This document shows, one piece after another, positions 16,696 to 26,105 of a stretch of DNA of 64,000 nt (within the stretch, counting starts at the first letter, position 1; each line of letters begins with the position of its first letter). Source of the stretch: QHXN01 sp963785125 (GTDB lineage: Bacteria; Acidobacteriota; Blastocatellia; Pyrinomonadales; Pyrinomonadaceae); contig CAWATU010000001.1 in assembly GCA_963785125.1 (NCBI GenBank), positions 62,001 to 126,000 on the forward strand, given 5' to 3'. The position numbers and the translations under genes were made by a program. Under the pieces are notes generated by a model that saw only the letters and a program-made list of their open reading frames with translations, was not told where the DNA came from and searched no databases.

Positions 16696-17107
16696 CGTTC
16701 GGTGGTGCCGCCGGACGCCGTCCGTACGCCCCGCGGGAACTTTCGTCAAAGCTAAAGCAAAAGTAGTTGCCCTGCGGCTTTGACAGATGTTATAGTCGCC
16801 GAGGTCTCCAGCGCAAACCCCTCCGGAGACCGCAAGCAGGCACTCTCCAATAACCTACTCGGTGCGCTTTGAAGTTTTGAAGGTGAATGCAGACCTTAGA
16901 CGGCAAAGGCTTGGGCATGGCTTTTTCGACACTTCGAGTGTGGCACCGGCGGCGGCGTACATCCTGCGCCCGCCAAAAAATCGCGCAATCAAAGTTCTGT
17001 CTAAGTGCATCTTAGCGGTTTGACCCGGTCGGTTCGGGCGCTCTCCTGATGAAGTCTGAGCCCCGATTCGGCCTCTTCTGCTTTGCTTTTTAAGCGAGGA
17101 ACGCTCG
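16696..17107. other. Intergenic region between divergent kinase and transpeptidase genes
   Basis: No gene is evident in these 412 bases. It must hold the promoters of both divergent genes. A small perfect hairpin (ACACT-TCG-AGTGT, 16929-16941) is the only clear structure. A TTGACC at 17020-17025 has no convincing -10 partner. Confidence 0.5.
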
Positions 17108-18802
17108 ATGACCCCAACGTTCAGGTTCCCCCGTATCGCGCTCGCCCTGTCCGCCATCATCCTTTTCACCGCCGCGTCGGCCCAGGCTGTCGCCAAGAAA
17201 CCCGCTGCTAAGAAACCGGCCGCGAAGGCCGCTGCGAAGGCGCCTGCCAAGTCAAAGCGTGGCGGGCGCGAGACGGCCTCTTCACGCAAGGACTCGCGCT
17301 CCTCGAAGCGCGAGCGCGCGGCAGAGGCACGCCGGGGGAGGAACGACCGCAGCGCGAAAGCCGACCGGCGCGGGAAGAAGGGGCGCGCCGAGGAACGCGC
17401 CTCGGCGCGGGACTCGCGCAATGACTCGCGCCGGATGGGCAAGCGCGAGCGCTTCGCCGCCGCGCGCCGCGAGGCCGAGCGCCGCCGCCGCGAGGCCGCC
17501 GAGCGCGCTCGCCAGATTGCGCTCGCCATCGCCCGCCGCCGCGCCGCCGATCAGGCGCTCAAGGACGAGGCGGCCGCCAACATCGCGAAGGACGAGACGA
17601 CCGGCGAAGACCTGGCCGTCCGCCGCGCTGCGCTCGACGCGCTGGGCGACAAGGCCGGGACGGTCGTCGTGATGAACCCGAAGACGGGACAGGTCTACAC
17701 CGTCGTCAATCAGGACTGGGGGCTGCGCCGCGGCTTCAAGCCCTGCTCGACGATTAAGCTCGTGACGGGCCTCGCCGGTCTCAACGAGCATGTCATCGAC
17801 CCCGTCCAGACGGTCAACATCGGCACCAGCAGCTTCAGCCTCGACCTGACCGACTCGCTCGCCTACTCCAACAACGGCTACTTCCAGCGCGTCGGCGGCC
17901 AGGTCGGCTTCCCCAAGATGATGGAGTACGCCAAGAAGCTGGGCCTCGGCGAGCCGACGGGCATCAACCATCCGTTCGAGAGCCCGGGCCGCCTCCCCGT
18001 CTTCAAAGAGGGCTACGCCGTCAACCACATGTCCTCGCACGGCGACGACATCGAGGTCACGGCTATCCAGCTCGCGCGCATGGCTTCGGCCATCGGCAAC
18101 GGCGGCAAGCTCCTCATCCCGCACCTCCCGCGCACGCCGCAGGAGAACGTCAACTTCAAGCGCGAGGTCAAGCGCGACATCGAGATTCCCGAGGACAACC
18201 TGCGCCGCATGATGCCCGGCATGATCGGCGCCGTCAGCTACGGCACGGCCAAGCGCGCCGCGGCGCCGACCTTCACCGTCGCGGGCAAGACCGGCACCTG
18301 CACCGGGCAGGGCTCCAAGCTCGGACTGTTCACCTCGTACGGCCCTGTGGGCGACCCGAAGCTCGCCGTCTCGGTCATCCTCCGCAACACCGGTATGAGC
18401 GGCCCGAAGGCGGCGGCCGTGGCCGGCGACGTTTACCGACGGCTCGCCTACGACGCGCGCTTCGCGCCGAAGCCGGGCAGCCAGCCCATGCTCGCCAACG
18501 ACATGCTCGCGCCGCGCCCGCACATCGACCCGCGCAAGGCCGCCGAGGTCTCCGACGAAGAGCGCGAGGACGAAGCCACCGACGCCAGCGAGAAGGCCGC
18601 CGATGCCTTCGTCGTGAGCGAGGCTGGCGAGGACGCTTCGGGCACTGGCGCGCAGCGCCCCGCGGTTCAGAAGACCGGGAAGTTTGGCGACCGTCCCGCC
18701 GCCACTCCGACCCCGGCCGCGCCCCGCACGAACAACAGCACGGTCGCGCCCGAGACCAACGGCGCCCAGCGCCCGCGCCGCGTCTCGGACAAGCCCGAGT
18801 AG
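17108..18802 (+). CDS. Penicillin-binding transpeptidase with long basic N-terminal region
   Basis: The 564-residue protein has a signal peptide (about 1-27), a highly basic, Lys/Arg/Ala-rich stretch (about 28-155), and a transpeptidase-type serine acyltransferase domain (about 165-445). All three active-site motifs are present in order: S214-T-I-K217 (in KPCSTIKLVTG), S254-N-N256 (AYSNNGYFQ) and K394-T-G-T. The C-terminal 110 residues are low complexity. There is no glycosyltransferase or PASTA domain, so it resembles class B-like PBPs or beta-lactam-binding proteins that act alone on peptidoglycan. The basic region is unusual and may bind polyanions such as lipopolysaccharide or wall glycans. 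Which cross-link it makes cannot be told. Confidence 0.85.
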   Translation: MTPTFRFPRIALALSAIILFTAASAQAVAKKPAAKKPAAKAAAKAPAKSKRGGRETASSRKDSRSSKRERAAEARRGRNDRSAKADRRGKKGRAEERASARDSRNDSRRMGKRERFAAARREAERRRREAAERARQIALAIARRRAADQALKDEAAANIAKDETTGEDLAVRRAALDALGDKAGTVVVMNPKTGQVYTVVNQDWGLRRGFKPCSTIKLVTGLAGLNEHVIDPVQTVNIGTSSFSLDLTDSLAYSNNGYFQRVGGQVGFPKMMEYAKKLGLGEPTGINHPFESPGRLPVFKEGYAVNHMSSHGDDIEVTAIQLARMASAIGNGGKLLIPHLPRTPQENVNFKREVKRDIEIPEDNLRRMMPGMIGAVSYGTAKRAAAPTFTVAGKTGTCTGQGSKLGLFTSYGPVGDPKLAVSVILRNTGMSGPKAAAVAGDVYRRLAYDARFAPKPGSQPMLANDMLAPRPHIDPRKAAEVSDEEREDEATDASEKAADAFVVSEAGEDASGTGAQRPAVQKTGKFGDRPAATPTPAAPRTNNSTVAPETNGAQRPRRVSDKPE

Positions 18803-18833
18803 GGAACTGAAGTCCGAAGTTTGGTGTCAAATA

Positions 18834-18875
18834 GAAGGCCCGGTTTTATAAAACCGGGCCTTCTTTATTCTTATT
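18834..18875 (+). terminator. Rho-independent terminator
   Basis: Perfect inverted repeat GAAGGCCCGGTTTTA / TAAAACCGGGCCTTC (18834-18848, 18849-18863) followed by TTTATTCTTATTC, 31 bases after the transpeptidase stop. Confidence 0.85.
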
Positions 18876-18961
18876 CTTTTCTTGTTATGTTCTGATTTCA
18901 GAGCCGAGCCTTTGTGCTTCCGGACTGAGGATTGCCTACCTTTACTCTGAGGGCGTTCGGC

Positions 18962-18991
18962 TTGACACTTTTCGTACGGTTGATGCAGTAT
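18962..18991 (+). promoter_or_regulatory. Possible promoter for the secreted protein gene at 19196
   Basis: A consensus -35 TTGACA (18962-18967) is followed after 18 bases by CAGTAT (18986-18991), a poor -10. If used, the transcript has a leader of roughly 200 bases, which otherwise holds nothing recognisable. Confidence 0.35.
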
Positions 18992-19195
18992 CAGGCGCGT
19001 AAATCGTTCAAGGTTAGTACGGACGGCCTTAAAGCTCCCCCCGTGGAGCCGGCGCGCACAGTTCCCGACGGCGGCAACTGGCCGTCACGGGCGCGCATCT
19101 GAGATTCGAACGCGACGCTAATAGAACGGGCGCGCGCACCGAAATTAAATCTCCCAACAATTAGTCTGGATCAGCGCACGGAGGATTTGCGACCG

Positions 19196-20398
19196 ATGAA
19201 AAACGTGTTACGACTTCTGGTTTTTGCCGCGCTCGTTACGGTGTTCGCACTCCCGTCATATGCGCAGGACGCGGCGGCGCCGACGCCCGCGCAGACGCCC
19301 GCTGCCACCGGTCCCTGCACCGAGGCGGAGGCGAAGGCCGCCCTCTACACCAAATTCAGAGAGAACTACAACAAGACTGCCGACCTTCAGAAGGCCGCCT
19401 ACGAGTCGGGCAAGGAGTACCTGGGCAAGTACGGCGCCTGCACCGACCCCGCCGACGTGACGATTATCAAATACATCCAGAACTGGGTGAACAAGTACGA
19501 GGAGGCGACCCTTGTCTTCAATTGCCAGAAAGCCGCCAACGAGACACCGGCGCAGGCTTTCGAAGCTTGCAAGGCGTGGATCGCGGCGAAGCCCGACGAC
19601 CTGAGGCCGCACCTCGCGCTCGTCGGCGCTGGCATCAAGGCTTACACGAGCAAGGACAACAGCCTCAACGCACGGGCCGCGGCCGAGGCGCGCACGGCGC
19701 TTCAGATGATTGAGGCGGGCAAGACCACGGACACATGGGCGCCTTTCGCTAATCAGCAGGACACGCCGGCGGGGCTGCGTTACTACATCGCGGCGTGGTC
19801 GCTCGAAGCCAACCCCGAGGAGTCGGCCACCCAGCTTCTCAAGATCGCACAGTCGGGCAGTACCATCGCGAAGGAGCCAGGCACCTTCCAACTTCTCGGC
19901 GCCTCCGTCTACAACGGCGAGGTGAAGAAGATGGCCGACCAGTACAAGGCGCAGTGCGAGGGCAAGGATGCGACGCGCGAGTGTGATGTCCTGCTGAATA
20001 AGATCAACTACGCGCTCGACCGCGTCATCGACTCTTACGCCCGCGCCGTTGCGCTCAGCAACACGAACCCGAAATACACCGCGACGGCGACCGCGCTCCG
20101 TCCCGTGCTGACGACGCTCTACAAGCAGCGTCACGAGGGGCAGGAGACGGGGCTCAACGAACTGATCGCCAACGTGCTCAGCAAGCCGCTCCCGCTCCCG
20201 GGCCAGGAGCCTCCGCTGCCGACCCCGGCCACCAACACGGATGGCACGACCGGCGCCGCCACGCCGGCCTCCGGCACGCCGGCCAAGCCCGCGGGGACGA
20301 CGGCCACGCCGGCTAACGGCACGACGGCTAAGCCCGCGGCAACGCCGACGCCGACCCCGAAGCCGGCCCCGGCCGCGCCGAAGCCGCCCCGCTCGTAG
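19196..20398 (+). CDS. Secreted TPR-like protein with Pro/Thr/Ala tail, unknown function
   Basis: ATG 19196 follows GGAGG (19180-19184) at 11 bases; TTG 19187 is too close to it. The 400-residue product has a signal peptide (LLVFAALVTVFALPSYAQ), a helical central part with repeat-like helices (about 35-330; for example ALYTKFRENYNKTADLQKAA and EEATLVFNCQKAANETPAQA) resembling degenerate TPRs, and a C-terminal low-complexity tail rich in TPA/KPA repeats (about 335-400). Five or more cysteines in the mature region suggest disulfides. I do not recognise the family. It ends at a strong terminator. Confidence 0.65.
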   Translation: MKNVLRLLVFAALVTVFALPSYAQDAAAPTPAQTPAATGPCTEAEAKAALYTKFRENYNKTADLQKAAYESGKEYLGKYGACTDPADVTIIKYIQNWVNKYEEATLVFNCQKAANETPAQAFEACKAWIAAKPDDLRPHLALVGAGIKAYTSKDNSLNARAAAEARTALQMIEAGKTTDTWAPFANQQDTPAGLRYYIAAWSLEANPEESATQLLKIAQSGSTIAKEPGTFQLLGASVYNGEVKKMADQYKAQCEGKDATRECDVLLNKINYALDRVIDSYARAVALSNTNPKYTATATALRPVLTTLYKQRHEGQETGLNELIANVLSKPLPLPGQEPPLPTPATNTDGTTGAATPASGTPAKPAGTTATPANGTTAKPAATPTPTPKPAPAAPKPPRS

Positions 20399-20463
20399 CG
20401 TCCCGCGGTCGCTCATAAGGGCCGCAGGACGACGGAGCAGGAATCGGTCGCTCGCAGACTCCG

Positions 20464-20516
20464 AACGACGGGCGCACCCGAAGACGAAAGTCTGACGGTG
20501 CGCCCGTCGTTTTTCT
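20464..20516 (+). terminator. Rho-independent terminator
   Basis: Arms 20464-20478 and 20497-20511 pair perfectly over 15 bases (AACGACGGGCGCACC / GGTGCGCCCGTCGTT), followed by TTTTTCTTG. It ends only about 17 bases before the rnc start, so rnc must be transcribed by read-through or from a promoter within this short region. Confidence 0.85.
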
Positions 20517-20532
20517 TGTTACAATCCCGCGC

Positions 20533-21387
20533 ATGACGAACGAGGAGAGCCCCGCCCCGGAGGAGATGACCCCCGTCCCGACCGAAGAGAACGAAGCCCC
20601 GCCCGCGCCCGACCACGGCACACTCGAAGAGAAGATCGGCTACAGTTTCCGCGACCGACGCCTGCTCGAACGCGCGCTCACGCACCGCTCTTGGGCTCAC
20701 GAGAGCGTGGGCTCGGGCGCCGAGCGCGAGGCGCGCGCGCTGCACAACGAGGCGCTGGAGTTCGTCGGCGACTCCGTCCTCGGCCTCGTCGTCGCCGACG
20801 CCCTCTTCCGCTCGCACCCGGAGGTGACCGAGGGCGAACTCTCCCGCATGAAGCACCGGCTCGTCAGCACGCAGACGCTCGCGCGCGTCTCGCGCCGTCT
20901 CGGGCTCGGAGAGTACATGCGCGTCGGCCGCGGCGAGGAGAAGACCGGCGGCCGGCGCAAGCGCGCTCTGCTCGCCGACGCCTTCGAGGCCCTGCTCGCG
21001 GCCGTCTTCCTCGACGGCGGTTACGCCGAGGCCGAGGGCTTCGTGCGTCGTGCGTTGGGGAGTGAGCTTGAAGATGCGACGCCCGAGTCCGCAGCCGCCG
21101 CCGACTTCAAGACGTTGCTCCAGGAGCGTCTACAGTCCGAGCGCCACCTCTCGCCCACGTACGACCTCGTCGAGACGGAAGGCCCGCCGCACTCACGCAC
21201 CTTTCACGTCGAAGCCGTCTTCGACGACGAGCGCGTCCGCGGGGCGGGGCGCACCATCAAGTCGGCCGAGATGGACGCCGCCTGCCGCGCCCTCGAACTC
21301 ATCGGCCCGCCCCCGGGTTCAGATGAAGAAGGGAAAGAGTCGGACTCGGATGCGCAAGGAGAGGAAGACGAGGCCGAAGCTATGTGA
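20533..21387 (+). CDS. rnc: Ribonuclease III
   Basis: RNase III cuts double-stranded RNA in rRNA and mRNA processing. The 284-residue protein has the signature HNEALEFVGDSVL (residues 71-83, with catalytic E76 and D80) and the second acidic pair D149/E152 in LLADAFEALLAAVFLDGG, then a double-stranded-RNA-binding domain (about 190-262; DFKTLLQERLQSERHLSPTY through AGRTIKSAEMDAACRALEL). It is longer than usual because of a 30-residue Glu/Pro-rich N-terminus and a 25-residue acidic C-terminus. Its last eight bases overlap the convergent phosphatase gene. Given the many long hairpins in this window, it is the natural enzyme to act on such transcripts (inference). Confidence 0.95.
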   Translation: MTNEESPAPEEMTPVPTEENEAPPAPDHGTLEEKIGYSFRDRRLLERALTHRSWAHESVGSGAEREARALHNEALEFVGDSVLGLVVADALFRSHPEVTEGELSRMKHRLVSTQTLARVSRRLGLGEYMRVGRGEEKTGGRRKRALLADAFEALLAAVFLDGGYAEAEGFVRRALGSELEDATPESAAAADFKTLLQERLQSERHLSPTYDLVETEGPPHSRTFHVEAVFDDERVRGAGRTIKSAEMDAACRALELIGPPPGSDEEGKESDSDAQGEEDEAEAM

Positions 21388-21874
21388 CTTCGGGCCGGTC
21401 GAAGAACTCATAGGCCCACTTGAAGCGTGTGCCGGCGGCGCGGGCCGCGCCCTCATCCTTGTCCATGTCGCCGACGAAGAGCGTCTCCTCCGGGCGTGCG
21501 CCGAAGCGGCGCATCAGCCGCACCAGCATCTCTGGCTTTGGCTTGCGACAAGGGCATCCGAGGTGCGGCGCGTGCGGGCAGAGTTCGATTGAGCCGGGCG
21601 GGGCCGCGCGCACGCCGAAAGCCTCCAGAACCATCTCTTCCAACAGACCCCGCGCGGCCGCGAGCGACAGGTAGCCTAAGCCCACACCGCCCTGATTGCT
21701 CGCCACGCCGAAGCGCGCCTGACTCCAATCGATTTCAGCGAGGCGCTCGCGCACGCCCGGTATCAGCTCCCACTCACCCGGGCGGTTGGGGCAGGGGAGC
21801 CCCTCCACGGTCGTGCGCCGCAGCGTTCCGTCCGCGTCGAAGATGTAGAGCCTGACCGGCGCCTCGTTGCTCAC
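21380..21874 (-). CDS. HAD-IIIA phosphatase, GmhB/HisB-N-like
   Basis: The 164-residue protein has the HAD nucleophile motif DADGT (residues 13-17; D13 and D15), motif II in GVASNQGG, and the zinc-binding loop of the GmhB subfamily (ELCPHAPHLGCPCRKPKPEML), followed by FVGDMDKDEGAA. GmhB removes the 7-phosphate of heptose bisphosphate for LPS heptose synthesis; HisB-N acts on histidinol phosphate. The context has no heptose or histidine genes, so the substrate is uncertain. It overlaps the rnc stop by 8 bases on the opposite strand. Confidence 0.85.
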   Translation of the reverse strand: MSNEAPVRLYIFDADGTLRRTTVEGLPCPNRPGEWELIPGVRERLAEIDWSQARFGVASNQGGVGLGYLSLAAARGLLEEMVLEAFGVRAAPPGSIELCPHAPHLGCPCRKPKPEMLVRLMRRFGARPEETLFVGDMDKDEGAARAAGTRFKWAYEFFDRPEVT

Positions 21875-21942
21875 GGCCCGAGTCTACGTCCTAACTTTTA
21901 AGTAAGGCTGTTGCTTGTGTGGAGAAAGTTGCGCACGGGCTT

Positions 21943-23523
<1,581 letters not shown>

Positions 23524-23598
23524 GAAGAGCCCTGTTCGTATCGAACCGTCGATGCACGCCGTCCGGAGTTTAGAACCCGGCCGGCTGAGTTTACGCGT

Positions 23599-23640
23599 GA
23601 CAATTATGTCTTGCCAAGTTGTGGCCGCGACATAATTGTC
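23599..23640. promoter_or_regulatory. Pair of palindromic operators near the activator gene
   Basis: GACAATTATGTC (23599-23610) and its exact reverse complement GACATAATTGTC (23629-23640) start 30 bases apart, close to three helical turns. They lie 76-117 bases upstream of the sigma-54 activator start. Their cores match the second pair at 23777-23818. Likely binding sites of the adjacent activator (inference). Confidence 0.6.
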
Positions 23641-23776
23641 GCGCCGCGTAACCGTTTACGCCCTCCGCGCTCCGGTTTTTCTTACTTTGAAAAGTCATTC
23701 GAGACCTACAGGATCGTCGCAAACCGACGACTTCAAGACAAAATTGCTCTCAAAACTCACGCCTCGCGTCGAGCGC

Positions 23777-23818
23777 GACAATATTGTCCGGTGCTTTTCC
23801 TGACGCGACAATATTGTC
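23777..23818. promoter_or_regulatory. Pair of perfect 12-bp palindromes upstream of amtB (enhancer candidate)
   Basis: GACAATATTGTC occurs at 23777-23788 and 23807-23818, each a perfect palindrome preceded by GC, again with 30-base spacing. A weaker copy (GACAAAATTGCT) is at 23737-23748. They lie about 125-170 bases upstream of the sigma-54-like promoter, the usual distance for an enhancer-binding protein. Confidence 0.65.
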
Positions 23819-23942
23819 TTTGATGGAGAAGGCGCAGAAATGATTGAGTCCCGCGACTCTTCGCCCGAAAACCTTTTGAAAATCATGTCACGTCTCCCTT
23901 CCGCCCGCGCACGCGCTCTGTCATTGCGATGGCCGTGCCGCG

Positions 23943-23958
23943 TGGCACGGGCGTTGTT
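23943..23958 (+). promoter_or_regulatory. Sigma-54-type promoter for amtB
   Basis: TGGCACG-GGCG-TTGTT matches the -24/-12 consensus (TGGCACG-N4-TTGCW) except that the -12 GC is GT. The spacing between GG and the -12 dinucleotide is the required ten bases. It lies 96 bases before the amtB start. Confidence 0.5.
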
Positions 23959-24053
23959 AACCCGAGTGCATGTGACAGACGGTCTTCACCTTCAACAGAG
24001 TCTGTGTCGTTGTGCGGGATTCGTTGACGAATAAACTTAAACGGGAGAAATGG

Positions 24054-25562
24054 ATGATGAGAAGGTCTCGGGGAGCGTCAAGGTGTGTCTGGTCTCTGCT
24101 GCTCCTGACGGCGACGCCCATAATCGCTCTGGCTCAAGCGGAGCCGGAAGCGGCGTTGGCGGAGCGTCTGGCGAAGTTGGAGGCTGCGGCCGCGTCAGCG
24201 CAGACGGCGGGCGACAACGGCTGGATGCTGACGTGCGCGGCGCTTGTGCTCTTCATGACGGGGCCGGGGCTCACGCTCTTCTACGGCGGGCTCGTCAGGC
24301 GCAAGAACGTCCTGACGACGATGTTGCAGAGCTTCATCTTGATGGCCGTCGTCACGGTGCTGTGGGCGTTCTTCGGCTACAGCGTGGCCTTCGCCGAGGG
24401 GACTCCGTTAGCGGGCGACCTCAGTTACGCGTTCCTGCAAGGCGTCGGCTCCGCGCCGAACGAGACCTACGCGGCGACCATCCCGCAGCAGACCTTCATG
24501 ATCTATCAACTGATGTTCGCGGTCATCACGCCCGCGCTCATCACGGGCGCCTTCGCCGAGCGGATGAAGTTCAGCGCGATGCTGGCTTTCACGGTGCTTT
24601 GGACGAGCGTCGTCTACTTCCCGCTGGCTCATATGGTCTGGGGCAAGGGCGGCTTCCTGAACGCCGCGCTCGGCGGCGTCATCCCGGCGCTCGACTTTGC
24701 GGGCGGCACGGTCGTCCACATCTCTTCGGGCTTCTCGGCGCTCGTCTGCGCGCTCGTCGTCGGCCGCCGCGTCGGCTACGGGAAGGCGCCGATGGAGCCG
24801 CACAACCTCGTCCTGAGTCTCGTCGGCGCGTGCATGTTGTGGGTCGGCTGGTTCGGCTTCAACGCGGGGAGCGCCCTGTCGGCCGGCCCGCTCGCGACGA
24901 GCGCGTTCGTGGCGACGCACTTCGCGGCGGCGGCGGCGACGCTCGGGTGGGTAGCGGCCGAGTGGGTGCGGACGGGTAAGCCGACGGTGCTCGGCGCCAT
25001 CTCGGGCGCGGTGGCCGGTCTGGTCGGCATCACTCCGGCCTCGGGGTTCGTGACGCCGATGTCGGGGCTCGCCATCGGGTTCATCACGGGGCTCGGGTGC
25101 TTCCTGGCGGTGACGGAGTTGAAGAAGCGGCTCGGCTACGACGACTCGCTCGACGTGTTCGGCGTGCACGGGGCGGGCGGCACCATCGGTGCGTTGCTGA
25201 CCGGCGTCTTCGCCACGAGCGCGGTCAACCCTATCTTCAAGGACGCGGCCGGCGGCGCTCTGCCCGTCGGACTGCTGGAAGGTAACAGCGGGCAGTTGCT
25301 CAATCAGTTGATGGGCGTCGGGCTGACGGTCGGCATCGCGTGCATCGCCTCGTTCGCCATCCTCAAGCTCGTAGACCTCTTCATCGGCCTGCGCGTGAGC
25401 GAAGAGCAGGAGTTCACGGGGCTCGACCTGAGCCTCCACGGCGAGGACGGTTACCACCTCGGCCCCGTCTACGCGCGCGCCGTCGCGGCGGAGGCCCCGG
25501 AAGCGGTGGCCGCTCCCGACTACAAGACGGAGGTGGCGTTGGAGGGAGCAGGCGCGGACTGA
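24054..25562 (+). CDS. amtB: Ammonium transporter AmtB
   Basis: The 502-residue protein starts at ATG 24054 (GGGAG at 24043-24047; ATG 24057 also fits) with a signal peptide (LLLLTATPIIALAQ) and about eleven membrane helices. Family signatures are clear: GDNGWMLTCAALVLFMTGPG, the first conduction histidine in GGTVVHISSGFSALV, and the second in VFGVHGAGGTIGALLTGVFA. AmtB conducts ammonium/ammonia across the inner membrane. The usual partner glnK is not adjacent. Divergent sigma-54 activator, operators and a -24/-12 element upstream suggest control by nitrogen or another signal sensed by that activator. Confidence 0.95.
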   Translation: MMRRSRGASRCVWSLLLLTATPIIALAQAEPEAALAERLAKLEAAAASAQTAGDNGWMLTCAALVLFMTGPGLTLFYGGLVRRKNVLTTMLQSFILMAVVTVLWAFFGYSVAFAEGTPLAGDLSYAFLQGVGSAPNETYAATIPQQTFMIYQLMFAVITPALITGAFAERMKFSAMLAFTVLWTSVVYFPLAHMVWGKGGFLNAALGGVIPALDFAGGTVVHISSGFSALVCALVVGRRVGYGKAPMEPHNLVLSLVGACMLWVGWFGFNAGSALSAGPLATSAFVATHFAAAAATLGWVAAEWVRTGKPTVLGAISGAVAGLVGITPASGFVTPMSGLAIGFITGLGCFLAVTELKKRLGYDDSLDVFGVHGAGGTIGALLTGVFATSAVNPIFKDAAGGALPVGLLEGNSGQLLNQLMGVGLTVGIACIASFAILKLVDLFIGLRVSEEQEFTGLDLSLHGEDGYHLGPVYARAVAAEAPEAVAAPDYKTEVALEGAGAD

Positions 25563-25789
25563 AAACGGCTTCGACTCGCGCGCGCCGGTTCGAGCCGAAG
25601 GCGCGGCGCGGGCACACTTCATCGCAGGGGCGCGGGGCGCGGCGGGAGGACGCTTAAAAGGGGGTGGACTTCCTCAGAGGCTCCGCTCCCCTGCGGTGAA
25701 TAGCAAAGGGACGAAGGTGGGTCTCCGAGGGTGAAAGACGGCTCTCAGAGACCCATCTTTCTATCTGGAAGAGTGAACATTGCGTCCGC

Positions 25790-26100
25790 GGGAGTGAAAG
25801 ATGGCTCCCCGGGACGGAATTTCCTATCCCGGGGAGCCATCTTTCACTCCCACGGACGGAAAATTCCCTTACGGAGAGCCATCGTTGACTCTCAAAGAGG
25901 GGAAATTCCCTCCCAGAGAGCCATTATTGACTCTCAAAGACGGAAAATTCCCTCTCGGAGAGCCATTGTTGACTCCCGAAGACGGAAATTTCTATCCCGG
26001 GGAGCCATCTTCCACTCCCGAAGAGGGAAAATTCCGTCCCGGAGGGTCAACGATGACTCTCCGGGACGGAATTTTGGCTCTCGAAGAGGGAATTTTTCTT
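25790..26100. repeat. 42-bp tandem repeat array with internal palindromes
   Basis: From 25813 seven units of 42 bases follow each other (starting at 25813, 25855, 25897, 25939, 25981, 26023, 26065; the last is partial). A typical unit reads GACGGAAAATTCCC...GGAGAGCCAT...TTGACTC. The first unit is flanked by 25-base inverted arms (25790-25814 and 25827-25851). Earlier fragments from about 25729 share the words GTGAAAGA(C/T)GGCT. The period is divisible by three, so two plus-strand frames stay open with 14-residue repeats (e.g. DGKFPLGEPLLTPE), but there is no convincing gene start. It fills the gap between amtB and the convergent phosphofructokinase; 25563-25728 holds nothing assignable. Confidence 0.85.
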
Positions 26101-26105
26101 AACTT

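Noticed and set aside
17282..18523. A 413-codon minus-strand open frame
   Set aside because: Antisense shadow of the penicillin-binding transpeptidase.
19015..19195. Long leader of the 19196 gene considered as a riboswitch
   Set aside because: No recognisable riboswitch class or paired architecture could be followed by eye.
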